This document shows, piece after piece, positions 1 through 11,932 of a stretch of DNA of 64,000 nucleotides (position 1 is the stretch's first letter; each line of letters opens with the position of its first letter). Position numbers and translations under genes: made by a program. This DNA comes from Trogon surrucura. Its lineage: Eukaryota > Chordata > Aves > Trogoniformes > Trogonidae. The notes beneath the pieces are model-generated. The model ran no database searches. It worked only from the letters and a program-made list of their open reading frames with translations, and was not told where the DNA came from. The stretch spans positions 11,826,689-11,890,688 of the forward strand of contig CM036658.1 of NCBI GenBank assembly GCA_020746105.1, given 5' to 3'.

Positions 1-2644
1 AATGAGAGTATTCCTATTTCACTGGCATTTACATTTTTCTCTATTAACTGTGAGGAGAAGCCTGTGAGAAGCCAACAAGTTTAATATGGGGAAGGAAACT
101 GATTTCCATTTTACGGACTGAAACTCAAGTGCGGAACAATCAGCCTTCTCAAGACCTTCAGAGATTGCAAGAAATGGAAAATAAAACTTAGAACTATACC
201 TGAGCTTATGAGCCATTTTTGGCTTGATGATTGAAACCTGAATTTTCAAGTAAACTCTAGCTTTTGGTGTATTATCTGGACAAATGAGGTACTTGGTTTC
301 CAGTGCAACATAATAAGTGCTTTTATAGTTCAAGGTAAACTTGTGAAGGTAAACAAATCACCAATTAGCATTGAGCTACTAGGTTGCAGTATCTATATTC
401 AGTTCTTGCATTTTGCTTTAGTTTGTCTGCAAATGGGAGGACTTTTTTTTTGTTGTTGCACTTCTGGCAACAGTTGTAAGATATATGGGTTTGTTTTTTG
501 GTTTTGCTTTAGAATGAAGTGATAACACCTAAATTGGCAGGAGGTAGAGTGGGATTTTTGACAATTTCAGAGCTGTGACTAGGTGGTTCCGATGAAACAA
601 AACTTGAAGTATGTTGCTAAAAGATACTGTCATCAGATTCATTTGGCAAACACATACCCAGCATTAAAATGTTGGTAAAACTACCTTTGTCCATTTTTGT
701 TGTTTACCTGTGTATGAGAAAGAAACATCCAGATAACACTGAAGTGAACACCGTGTGATTCATAGCTGTGTTAGAGTGTGTATTTTACTGACAGGTCTCT
801 GTGAGAAATTAAGATGCTCATGAAATGTAGCTGCTGGAGAGAGAGATCCCTGATCAGTTTAAGCATGTCTGGCCCACTTCATTTTGGCTTTTTTGATAAA
901 TGTCTTTGACATGGCCAGCAGTTGAAGGGAACGATGGCTCTGGGGATAAAAGGTGTTTGGGGTTAGGGAGACAGCAGGTGATTCTGCTTAAACTTTTGAC
1001 ATTAAAAATTCAGAAGCCTGTTAAGGTGCTTAAACTCTCAGTGCTCAAGGCTAATAAACATATGAACAAGACTGTTTTAGTTACTTTGTGGTTATGTTTG
1101 GATGAAGTGGGACTTTTTCATCTGCTGCTTTAGATGTGGGAGCAAGGCTGGAGTCTTCCTAAATAAATGGAAAACTATTCAGCAGGGTACTGTGAGGTGA
1201 ATCAAACATATAAAAGCTTTATCCCAAACTTCAAAATTTCTATTAAATAAATATATATATTCTTAATACAACTAATTTATGTATTTTGCCTTACCAAGTA
1301 TTTGGATCAGAGTTCCAGCTAAGTGGAAGCATCAGGTTAATTAATAGTGATCAGAAATAAATGCTTTTTTTTTTTTTTTTTTTCCAACTGAAGAAATATC
1401 TGGTAGTTCAGAAGGAATGCATTTGTAAGTGTAATAAGGTGGCCATTTATTGAAATAGTCCTGATAAAAGTAATTGTTTGAAGTATTTGAGACTGGGATG
1501 GTTGGGAAAATAGTTATACTTTTAAGGTATTTCAGCTTGAAGAAACAAGTCTACATGATATATATTCGTTATTAAAAACAAATATCTATTTTCCTTGAAT
1601 ATATAAAAATAACTGAATGTTATTTGTGTAAGTTCATTGTTTTTACAGGAAAAACTACAGATGCCTTTTCTGTTTATTATAGTAATTATTTTTGGACAGG
1701 AGATGAAATGCATAAGGAGTGTATTAAGAAAGAGAGGTATGTCTGAATAACTTTGATTTTTTTTTTTTTCCCCTCTCACATTTGAAATACAATCCCAGTC
1801 ACTGCACAGAATAGTGTACTATCTCCTTTCTGTCACTCCATCTGGACTTTATTAATTTAAGCAGGGTTGTAGAGTGTTGGCATTCACTGATCTGTGAAGT
1901 TGCTACCGCAAAAGTGTCTTGCATCTTAAAATGACTCAAGAAGCGTACGTGAGCTGTAAATGCTGCTTAAACAGAGGAAAGACAGCTAACACAAAACATT
2001 TGTATGTTAAACAGTTTCAGTGTTCTAATAAAAAGAAGTGTTTGGTTAACATTTCATGTTATGTTCTGTGTTCTTTAACAGTTTTCATGCTAATAAGATA
2101 ATGGACTTACTCTGTCTTGCTGATGCATTTTTCAGGTTTTGGATCCCTATCCAGCGTGTGCTAGATCATTGCACAATAGGCATAATAAAAGTAACATAAA
2201 CTAATAAATCAGCTGAGCTGCAGATTGCTGGAAGGTAACTATCAGGGAAGGACAGTTCTTTACATGACTGGGGTAGCAGATACTTGTGGAAATCTACTGT
2301 TCAAAACTAGATGCTGGGACAGGCTGAGTTTTGTTGTGACTCATTATAGAATTTCTCATGTATTAATGAACTGCTGAGTTCAGATGAAGCATGCCCCAGC
2401 TCTGAAAGACATCTATGGTAGAAAATACTGTGATTTTGCCTTACCATGTTATATGGATAAGATTTGTCTTATTTACCCCTGCCGTTAAAGGTGTTACCAC
2501 CGAACTGCATGCTCTTTGGATAATTAAGCTGAGTTTTCCAACAGGAGATCAAGTGTTGGCAAAAACCCTGTTTTAAGTATTGGGGTCAGATGAAAAACTT
2601 AAGCAGTATTGGAAACGCGTAGTTCACTGATTAACTTTTATTTG
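1..2644. other. AT-rich non-coding stretch
   Basis: No supported gene or recognisable transposon is seen here. The open frames are short, AT-driven and lack convincing splice sites on both sides. It contains a run of about 17 T residues near 1367-1383 and a T-rich tract near 1759-1771, either of which could be an old retroposon tail but neither of which has a recognisable body attached. Confidence 0.5.
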
Positions 2645-3110
2645 ATGTAGGCCAAAAATGAGAAGAACATTTAGGGGCATTACTAAGAGAGATAGAGACA
2701 TGATCATCCTGTTCTATTGAGCACTTGTCAGACTGTGCTTGGAGTACTGTGTTTGGTTCTGTTCCCCACAATTCAGGAAAGATGACAGTGACCTTCTGAC
2801 CCCACCACATCCCTGAGAAAGTTGTTTTCCGGCAATTGACTCCTCTTAGAGTAGAGGAATGATTCCTTTATGTCAAGAGGAAACCATTCCCAGTGCAACT
2901 TGTATCTAATACCCTTCTCTCCCTGTGGCTCCTTGTGAAGGGCGAGCCTCCATGCTCTTTGCAGTTGCCCTTTAAGTACTAGAAGACTGTGATGCTGTCC
3001 CCTCTGAGCCTTCTCCAGGGAGAAGAGTTCTGAATCCTTCAGTCTTTCCTCATATGGTAGGTTCTCCAGCCCGTTGGTCATCTTTGTGACCCTCCTTTGG
3101 ACTGTGGGGT
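2645..3110. mobile_element. Old CR1 LINE fragment, split into + and - halves
   Basis: The left half (about 2645-2795) reads on the + strand as a decayed CR1 C-terminal region ending LEYCVWFCSPQFRKDDSDLL. The right half (about 2797-3110) reads on the - strand as the next part of the same region, starting VQRRVTKMTNGLENLPYEER and running on to a degenerate RLD...NNFLRDVV segment. Compared with the better preserved CR1 copy at 50.5-52.1 kb, the left half stops and the right half starts within about two codons of each other, so adjacent parts of one element lie in opposite orientation. Many substitutions show that it is an old copy. The CR1 assignment rests on motif similarity; the subfamily was not determined. 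Confidence 0.65.
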
Positions 3111-4560
3111 TTTTTTTTGGTTGGTTGTTTTTTTATAAGCTAATTTCAGTTGTGTTTCTCATATTTGTACCGAGTAAAGTTTTGTCTTGGTGTCAATGGT
3201 GAATGAGAATTGTGATTACAGAATCTAAAGAAACTATGATACCCCTTACCTTTGTGATGTGGCCTTTAAGTTTAGAATCTGGAAGTACATAAATGGCCTT
3301 TAAAGTGGCTGATATTATGGAATTTGCAATGGTAATGAAATTCCTATTTATGACTGTTCAGACAGAATATTTTATTGGTGAAAGACTAGATCTAATTTTG
3401 ATCCATCCTTGGATTTCTGTGGTCAAGCTACACACAGAAATTTGCTAGCAAACAGTAATCATCATTTGCAATAATAATTTCCTGATTTTTGTGAATTAAA
3501 GAACTACATGAAAGAAGCCATAGGCATGCTCATATGCAGATTGTTTTACTGAAATGTATTCATTCAAACCTTGTTAACAAGCAAATGTTCAGTGTGTTAA
3601 TTCCCTATACTTAAATTGCTAGCTTGAAAATAAAAATTTAAAAAACTTCAAATATTTAAAAGATAAGTTGCTCTCATTTCTTGAAGTTTTTTTCTGTTTC
3701 CTGCACCTTTGTTTTTGAGTCATATTCCTCTTTGTTTTCCTTTGTTCTCCAGAATAGCCATGAAAAATAAATGTCTTGTAAGTTGCTTAAAAATTACTCA
3801 AGCAGTGGAGGTGTTTTTTGTACAGTAGACCTTATTTTTGTTATGATGTCCACATTTTTTAAATGCAGAGGCATGTTGCTGTTTGACTGGTGGGAGGCAA
3901 GGGATATGTGCAGAAAACTGCATTAAATTGAGGGTTTAATGTGATGACAGCAATAAATTGGCAAATTTATGAGGTGATCAGTCTAATTCCCGTGTGCATA
4001 GTGCTGATGAATGCTGTGCAATTTACAATGCATGCATATTTGAGGTTTGAAGGATAAGCTGAAATCTGTAGAAATGATAGTGACTCTAGTCTCAATGATC
4101 ACCTCCAAGCACAGAAGGCCACTTTTGCCATGTTATTAACTTTTTACTCTGTGAAAGCACAGAATTAAGTGTGGGTTGGATATCACAGCTGCAGTATCAG
4201 ACATACTGGAGTTACAGGTCAAAAATGGAAATTCTTTTTTACTGCTTCAAGGTGAAGACAGTAAGATAGTCATGTTTTTTATGCAGGTGGAATTTGGTAC
4301 TATTTGAGGAGCCCTCAGTTTGAACATGAAGCATAAAGTGCTCATTAAATGCTGGTTAAGAGTAATAGGATACAGGAAGGTGAAGCACTGCAGTGGAGCT
4401 ACAATGGAGAAAAGGGACAGCAGGATCCTAACTGTTGTTAGTAATGAGACTAGGTTACAGAAGTTAATTGTCACCAGAATTGTTGCTCACCTACTCTAGA
4501 TCTGTCGGAGTCTAGGGAATAACAATACCTGCTGGAGAATGGTGAGCTTGGTTCCAAGTA
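3111..4560. other. AT-rich non-coding stretch
   Basis: Nothing gene-like is supported here. The minus-strand frame at 4247-4474 is hydrophobic and Cys-rich but has no supporting splice sites or recognisable motif. Confidence 0.45.
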
Positions 4561-4569
4561 CTGTAAATG

Positions 4570-5248
4570 TAAATGCATATCCATGGACACCCCCTTGTCG
4601 GGGAGAAGCTTGCGTGCCCTTATGAGGTTGCGAGCTCTGCTGGCGGTGGCATGTGCCTCCAGTAGGGTCTCCCATGCCAGACAGGTCTCAACTGAAGGGT
4701 CGTACTAAGTGTGTCCATGAGTAAGATGGGCTCGCTGGCCTCCCGGCAACCATCCTTGGAGAAGGACAACTCTAACTCCAAACCCGGGCAGATGGAGCTC
4801 GTTTAGCCCTGTAAGGCCATCCATCTAAGAGAAGGATACTCTAACTAAACCTGCGTCCTGAGGACTTTGCTGTCACCATCCAAGCTCACAAGGCCCTGGC
4901 AGATGAAGCTTAGGAGTAAAGGGTGGGACCAGTTCTGCCTATGCTGAGCCTCACCTACAAAATCCATTGCGCAGGCTTGAAGGTTACACCCACATCCTGT
5001 AGCGACAGATGAGGGCCAAAACAGCACGTGATAAGGTGCGCTGGAAGCCACAGACCCAACCCTGCATGCAGGCAGTTCAGGACATTGGTCGCTTGAGACT
5101 TAGTCTCGAGGAGAAAAGACAACGCAGAAAGAACCGTGCCTCGCCAATACCGCCTAAGGAGACTTTCCGCTGTGCCTTTTGCAACCGGACTTGCCTATCC
5201 CGCATCGGCCTTTTTAGCCCCCAGCGCGCTTGTAGCAAGTGTGGGTAG
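4570..5248 (+). mobile_element. Relic of a non-CR1 LINE-like element with a zinc-finger tail
   Basis: This block is clearly more GC-rich than its AT-rich surroundings. Its last 240 bases (5009-5248) stay open and encode an Arg/Lys-rich stretch (SLEEKRQRRKNRAS, about residues 31-44), followed by a finger-like segment CAFCNRTCLSRIGLFSPQRA then Cys. The arrangement of a DRxxW-like start, a basic EKRxRRK stretch and a C-X2-C-X12-H-X3-C finger containing SRIGL resembles the C-terminal end encoded by some non-LTR retrotransposons, as far as I can recall the family pattern. Here the position expected to be His is Pro (codon CCC), so one zinc ligand is lost. Upstream frames are broken. Two similar 34-bp segments (4750-4783 and 4817-4850) lie 67 bp apart. 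The exact family is unknown; a processed pseudogene is a less likely alternative. Confidence 0.45.
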
Positions 5249-5249
5249 A

Positions 5250-8200
5250 GCCCTTCCTGTATCTTTGTTCACGAAGCCTAGCCATGAAATACATATCCAA
5301 ACAAATGTGTTTGCAAGAAAAAAATACTGATAGTGACTTACCTCACAGCAAACATAGAAGCAAATGCAAAACCACATAGAAACTGTATAGCAAATGAGTG
5401 AAGTTACATATACCGTTTGCAACCTGGAGGTAGAGTTTGGTGTGTGATAACAAAGGGAATTTGCTCTATCCACACATTTTTCTACAAATACATTTATTAT
5501 GCTGGGCTAAGACAAGAGTTAAAAACAGCTAGGTGGAAGAAAAAAGTGTAAGTTTTGAGCAGAGCTAAGGGATAGTATCAAATGACAAGGTTTGAACAAA
5601 GATTTGAACTTAACCTTTGAAATTAAAATAGCCCTTAAAATTCAGCATATGTGTATGGAGGCATTTTGTGCAGCCAGCAGGGCAAAAGTATAGTAAGCGA
5701 ACTCATGGGCGAAGGGGTTCTTGTTGTCACATGTAAAATAAAGCAGCATTTGCGTTTGGTGTAGTTTACTGCAAAACTATTGATGGGCAGCATGAAACTT
5801 GTGCAATGCATAATCTGTTTAGCATTCAAATATCATATCTGATGACTGAAGGGACTGACACAGCCCTTTACTTACAGAAAAGAGGTGTAGCCTTGGAAGC
5901 CTCTTAGGCTGCTAGTACACACCTTTGTGTGTTTGTTTATTGTCCCTTAAGGCAATACTGATGGGTTTGATGAGACAAGTGGAGGAAGATAATCTTGCTA
6001 TGGAAGGAGACTGCTCCTGCTGCTGTGTCTCTGTTCAGTAGAACATAGCCCAAAAGGCTACTGATTAATACAGCTCTCTAACTTCACAGACATCACGGTG
6101 TTGCTTTTGCCCTGCATTGAAGACAAAGTGAAGGTTGAAACATCTGTGTTACAAATGACACAGGAACAGCAGCCTCTAGACCACTGGGTAACTTTTAAGT
6201 GCTCATGTTTACCCAAAGAATGTAGGGGTAAAAGGGGGTTAATTTTCAGGTTTTATTGGAAGATCCAGCTGTAGGTTCTGTCTTCTTATTGTCACTTTTC
6301 CTGTGAAATTATCCACTGCCTTGACATTTTGAAATAGTTCCTGAAGTTCATGTAAGAGCAAAGCTGAGTTTCTCAGATGGCATAGGAGCATCATGCTGTG
6401 TTTCACAACAGTTTCAAGATATATGACCTCCTTATTACTTGCAGTTCTCTGCCTATTTATTTTTGTAAAGTGTTTTCAATATGGATTATTTCCAAGAACT
6501 ATGTGAAACAGTGAAATGTTCCTGAGCAGTAATTGAGGGACATTATATACCCATGAAGACAGGCTACATGAATTCACATAGAAGTACTTAAATTAACAAA
6601 CTTGTTTTCTTGGCTGCTGAATAATTATGTTGATGTTTCCCACTTAGAGGCACTCAAATGTCTGAGCAATATGCTCAGCAGCTGGTATAAATATTTTGGT
6701 GTGGTCCACTAAAATTACTCATTTTCATAAATTCTGCATCCATTTGCGATGTCTCAACTAGTAAGAGATGACTGGAATGGAAATATATGTTATTACAATG
6801 ATGAGGTGGTTGTTATCCTTCCCATAGGACAGGCGATTAAGAAAAGTGCTCTGCAACAGAGACAATATGTTTCCTTTGTTAAAGGAAAATATTTCACTTA
6901 CTTTTGGTAAGTATAAATAAATAGAAATGCATATTTTTACGGTATATGAGAGAGAAAATAAGCCTTTTTCCTCGCTTGTATCTCCAGTTTATCTTATACC
7001 AGCAAAAAAAGTAACATGAATGACCCCCTATGCAAAAACGTTTAAAATTGAAGAAGGCACAGTTACAATTTCATGTGCTATTAATAAGCAAATGCTTTCT
7101 CAAGACATATGTATGTATAATTTAGGGATCTACAAGAAATCTTCAATAAGTGTTTGCAGAGATCTAGCAGGCTGTCAGATCAGTCATATAGGGAAAGAGA
7201 AACTTAAACCTAGCAATGAGATCTTTATGTTCACTGAAAATTACAGGGTTTGTATTTTTTTTAATAAACCAGTCTATTTAGCATTAGCTATTTTTGTTAG
7301 AGCTTGTTTTAAAGTACTTGTAAATACAATGGTTTTCATTAGCATGCAAAAATCCTTAAAACATAACATAAGTGAGGATTTTGGCATTTTGAAAGAGTTT
7401 GACTGTTCTTTTATGTACAAGCATGTGAAATGTCATTATGGAGAGCATTTGACTCATATCTGTGTTTAAAATCCAGATCCCAGATCGCTCTTTCTGTCTG
7501 GCATAGGTTTACTGCTATCCAGAATTTGTGAAGAGTAGTGAGATGCTTTGTGGCAAAATGGTGTAATATTGTGCTAAATTTTTTTTTAACTATTATTAAA
7601 GAGAAACATTTTATGTGTTTCCAGTGTTAGGCAGGTAAGCTCCCTGGCACCAGAGCACTTAAATCATGAGGTATCCTGGGCAGGTTTAGTGCACCACATA
7701 ATGATAATACTAAGAGTATGTAGAATCCCTGCCTCATGGGAGTGAGAGTGTTGGTTTCCACTGAAGTCATGATTTCACTTAGTTTGTGCATTTATTACTG
7801 CTAATATTCATCCCATAAGGGAAGTAAACTGGTGACCTTGTTTTGTGCATAAATTTTTGGGTTTTATCCTTCGGTGCACTCTTTTAGCCAGGCAAACAGT
7901 ATATAACCCTAAAACTGTAGCATTAGAGCATTTTTGTTGATATTCTGATACTAACCCAGAAACTAGCTAAGACCAATTGTGTTGAGTATTAATGTTGCTC
8001 TTTACCATCCGAATACAAATGTGTCTAAATCTGATAGCGAGATGCAATTCATCTTGGCCAGCTGACCAGTGCTGAATCTCTGAAGGTCTTGACCTGTAGC
8101 AATTATTTATCAGTCTGAGTTATAATAGCTTTTCACTCAGGTAGCAAAACTGGACTTTTTTTTTAATGAGATTCATCAAAAGTTCCTGAGAATCTTGAAA

Positions 8201-11200
8201 GATATGAGCAAATTGATGCTGGATATTTTGTTGAATCCTGTTGGTATTAACTACTGCATTGGTTGGCTTGAGAACTGGAATATGGGAGGCAACTGTAGTA
8301 CAACAGCTAAATCAAGAAAGCAGTACTTTTACCCTCAGGCAGGTTGTGATTTTGACCCAATATAGCTTCTTTAATCATTTAGGTACACAGCAGATCTGAG
8401 AAGGTTCCAGATGGAGGCTGAACCTACGACCTCCTGACATAAAAACATCTATGATACCAATTACACCATCTGTTGGTCATAAAACCACATTCTCTATCTT
8501 TTCTTGGCTCTCGTGTTATACAAAAGCTGAAGGGTGATATTTGGAGCTGTTCTAGTTTATCCATGCGATTTAATGCAGAACACATTTTCACACAGAGGGA
8601 GAACAAAGCACAATAGCACTAAAGTTCAATTTACATTCTCAGTCAGCGAAAACAAAAATGAAAATAAAAAACAGTTTTCTGAGTCATTACTTATACCCAA
8701 ACTATAGATTCAATTGTAGGTTTTTTCCCAGTGCTTATGATTAAAAAAAACCACGACACAAAGACATAAAGAACTACCACCACTCCAGCTTCTGAGGGCC
8801 CTGAATTGAAAAACAAGAACTAAAATGGTAAAAATCAAATTTTGGCAGCATTGAGGTATACACAGATCACATTAGTAGACAGTGGGTGCTTAATACTAAC
8901 TTCTAAATTTATTTAGGAATTTGTGTTTACTGTTTGGGAATGTACAGTACATCTCTGAGTGTAGAATGTTAAGCCAGAGATTCAGGCAATCCACTGCACA
9001 TACCCTCAGAATCCCTCTGAACATAGGTCTCTCCTGTCTGAACTCTCGGGTCAGTTCGTCAAACTGGTATTCTGAAATACTTAATAGACTGAAATCAGAT
9101 CTGAAATTTTGTCCTTCTATGGGTACGATAGTTATCTCTAGGTGATTTGTTGTCATAATCAGAAATAGCACTGGAATACTGAGGGCTGGGATGTAAGGAA
9201 TGATGTACTGTGAAAAATGAAGTGTCATGAATTAGGGATAAAACTGATGACATAGGTTCATCAAAGCAAAACAGCGAAAGTTACTTGTGAAAAATGGATA
9301 ACTGAGATGAAGTAAGTTTTACGTATTTTAGAAATATTCTGTTCATATAATAAAAATCTTTTGTAATGTTTGAGTAGATTGTAGCTCTAGACAGTAATGG
9401 TTGCTTATGGAGGCTCTGTTATTAAATTCAGTAACTGCTTTTGCACATGGTATCTTTCACCAAGAACAGCTTGGATGCCTTTCTTAGCCTATAGTGATGT
9501 GCTGATCACCAGGAAAAAAACCTAGAAATCTGCTGCTAGAAACGTGTGACCTATGCTTTCTGTTTGTATGTCTGATGGTTGTTTCTGTGCTTTGTGATCT
9601 ATAAAGTCCCTACAACACTGCTTTATAAGAATGCCTAATATTGCTGTTTGTCTAGCAGAAAAATAAATGTCTGCTTTTTTATGTAAGTGGGCTAGATGTA
9701 CAATAGATGGGGGATATATTTCTTAAGAGAAAGCCCCAAATCCCCACATCTTTCTGGTCCTTTTGTGGTTTGGAAGCTGGCTTTCTAAGCTGAGAATGAA
9801 GAATTGAATAAAGCACAGCTGAATTTACTGTTAATACACAGTTTTTTTCTTATAGTTGTCTATTACTTTTTAATAAACCATCTTTTTCTTTCTTAAAAAT
9901 AACAGATAATCCATACAAATGGAAGGGAGAGAGTTGAAAACTGAAATTGAAAAGTTTCTGTAGAATCTTTGTAAAACTGAGGAAAATATTTGAGTTTTCT
10001 ATTTCAATGTATTCCTTTTGTGTACATTTCCATAATTATGGAAACATACATGTGCAAACTGTTCTGATGAAACCGAAAAGAATAAGTATGTGCATGTCAA
10101 TCAGTAGGATAAAGTGACAAAAGCATACCTCACATGTATATTTTTCTTTGTCAGCAGCACAACTGAGCATACTGTGGTCAGAACCGCTACCCTTGATTAA
10201 TGCAAACATGTCCCTTAAAACTTGTATCATTTGTAATAGAGTCTGTACTCTGAAAAATAATACTGACTATAACTTGTAACAGAAAAAACACCATGGTAGA
10301 ATTTTAACATTCCATTTGTGTATTAACAATAATACCCATATTGCTGGATGTTTTTTGTTTGTTGGGTTGGTTTTTTTTAAAAAAATCTTAGAAAGGATCT
10401 CAAAAACCCAATAATCTGTTCTGAAGCAGAATCAAGTATATTTCAATAGCTGGTGGTAGTCTAATCTCACTGATACTAGAAAACTTCCCCAGAACACAGT
10501 AAGAGACTAACCACGCTAGATCAAGGTCTGTCTGCCCAGCAACTTGTTGCCAGATTGCTATCATCAGTTAAGTGTATCCTTTCTGTTTCTTATGATCTTG
10601 ATGATCTTAAACTTGCAAAAGGACTCAATACCAAACAACTGTAATAATCAAATCCCGTAGTGCTGGTCCCATTTCCTTTACTCAATGCCACCAGAAATTA
10701 TGCAAAATACATTTTGCTGTCTGAAATATCCTTGTATTTCTTTCCATGCCTGGAAGCATTGTATGTTGTATAATAAGGAGTGCTCTTAATGCTTCCACAT
10801 CACTTTTTTAGCTCTCAGGGTGTTAGAAGTAATGCAAGTAAGGTTTGGCAGGTAAGACTTGAATGCTTGGTTAGAGAATGAGGGGTTTTTTTTCTATAGG
10901 CCAGTCTTATGAAGCACAGACCAAAAGTTGAAGAAGTGTGAGTTTCCAAGTTCTGATCAAAGATGCAGGTTTTATTTCTCATTGCTGTCACAACTTCTAT
11001 AAAATTTTGATTGATGTCCCCATGGTTTTAGTTTCTTCACCTCTAAAAAGTTGTTAACACAGCTTCTTCAACTTTGGGTTGTATATATTCGCGTTTCATA
11101 AGACTTTGAGAACGTCTGAACTAGTAAATTGCATAGTACAAAGTGTTTATTATGAAGTAAATCTCTGTTTTCGAGTCTGGTATCTTGGCCTCTATGCTGT

Positions 11201-11308
11201 GTAATTTACAGAAAAGCTTTAGATCTCTTTGGGAATCAACTGCTTCATCTGAACTCCTTCATAACTTCTGACAGACCTCTATGAATACCGAATTCTAGCA
11301 ATATTGGC
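5250..11308. other. AT-rich non-coding stretch
   Basis: About 6 kb with no supported gene. The longest open frame (7020-7469, +, 149 codons) has no recognisable domain, no convincing splice sites, and a length that can arise by chance in this much AT-rich sequence. No clear repeat element was recognised. Confidence 0.5.
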
Positions 11309-11932
11309 AGATGGCCAAGAAGGCCCAGAGCATCCTGGCCTGCATTAGAAATAGTGTGACCGGCAGGAGCAGGGAGGTGATTGTCCCCCTGTACTCAGCA
11401 CTGGTGAGGCCACACCTTGAGTCTTGTGTCCAGTTTTGGGCACCTCAATACAAGAGAGATATTGAGGTGCTGGAGCAAGTGCAGAGGAGGGCAACAAAGC
11501 TGGTGAAGGGTGTGGAGAATAAATCTTATGAAGAACGACTGAAGGAGCTGGGGCTGTTTAGTTTGAAGAAGAAGAGGCTGAGGGGAGACCTCATCACTTC
11601 CTACAACTACCTGAACAGACATTGTAGAGAGGTTGTTGCTCATCTCCTCTCATTGGTAATTAGCGACAGAACTAGAGGGAATGGCTTCAAACTGCAGCAG
11701 GTTAGGTTTAGACTGGACATGAGGAAAAACTTTTTCACAGAAAGAGTGGTCAGACATTGGAACAGGTTGCCCAAGGAGGTGGTTGATTCACCATCCCTGG
11801 ATGTGTTTAGAGGTCGTTTAGATGTGGTGTTGGGGGATATGGCTTAGGTGTGAGCTTTGTAGTGCAGGGTTAATGGTCGGACTCGATGATCCCAAGGGAC
11901 TTTTCCAGCCTGAATGATGCTATGATTCTGTG
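11309..11932 (+). mobile_element. CR1 LINE, 3' fragment, well preserved
   Basis: This is a 5'-truncated CR1 copy. It holds the C-terminal end of the pol reading frame plus a short 3' UTR ending CTATGATTCTGTG, the usual CR1 terminus. The 3' UTR (TGCAGGGTTAATGGTCGGAC, then ACTCGATGATCCCAAGGG) matches that of the copy at 55.8-56.2 kb, so the two belong to one subfamily. The body has an uninterrupted reading frame, which suggests a fairly young insertion. The 10-mer GCCAAGAAGG occurs at its 5' edge (11314-11323) and again 8 bp past its 3' end (11941-11950). Confidence 0.9.
11311..11847 (+). pseudogene. CR1 pol C-terminal fragment
   Basis: This 178-codon frame covers only the region downstream of the CR1 reverse-transcriptase core. 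Visible hallmarks are [44 protein letters not shown] and [10 protein letters not shown]. The apparent Met start is internal to the original protein. The endonuclease and reverse-transcriptase catalytic motifs are absent because of 5' truncation, so it cannot encode an active enzyme. The frame runs to its natural stop just before the short CR1 3' UTR. Confidence 0.85.

Noticed and set aside
7020..7469. 149-codon + strand frame
   Set aside because: A frame this long is expected about once by chance in this window. No family hallmark, no Kozak or splice support.
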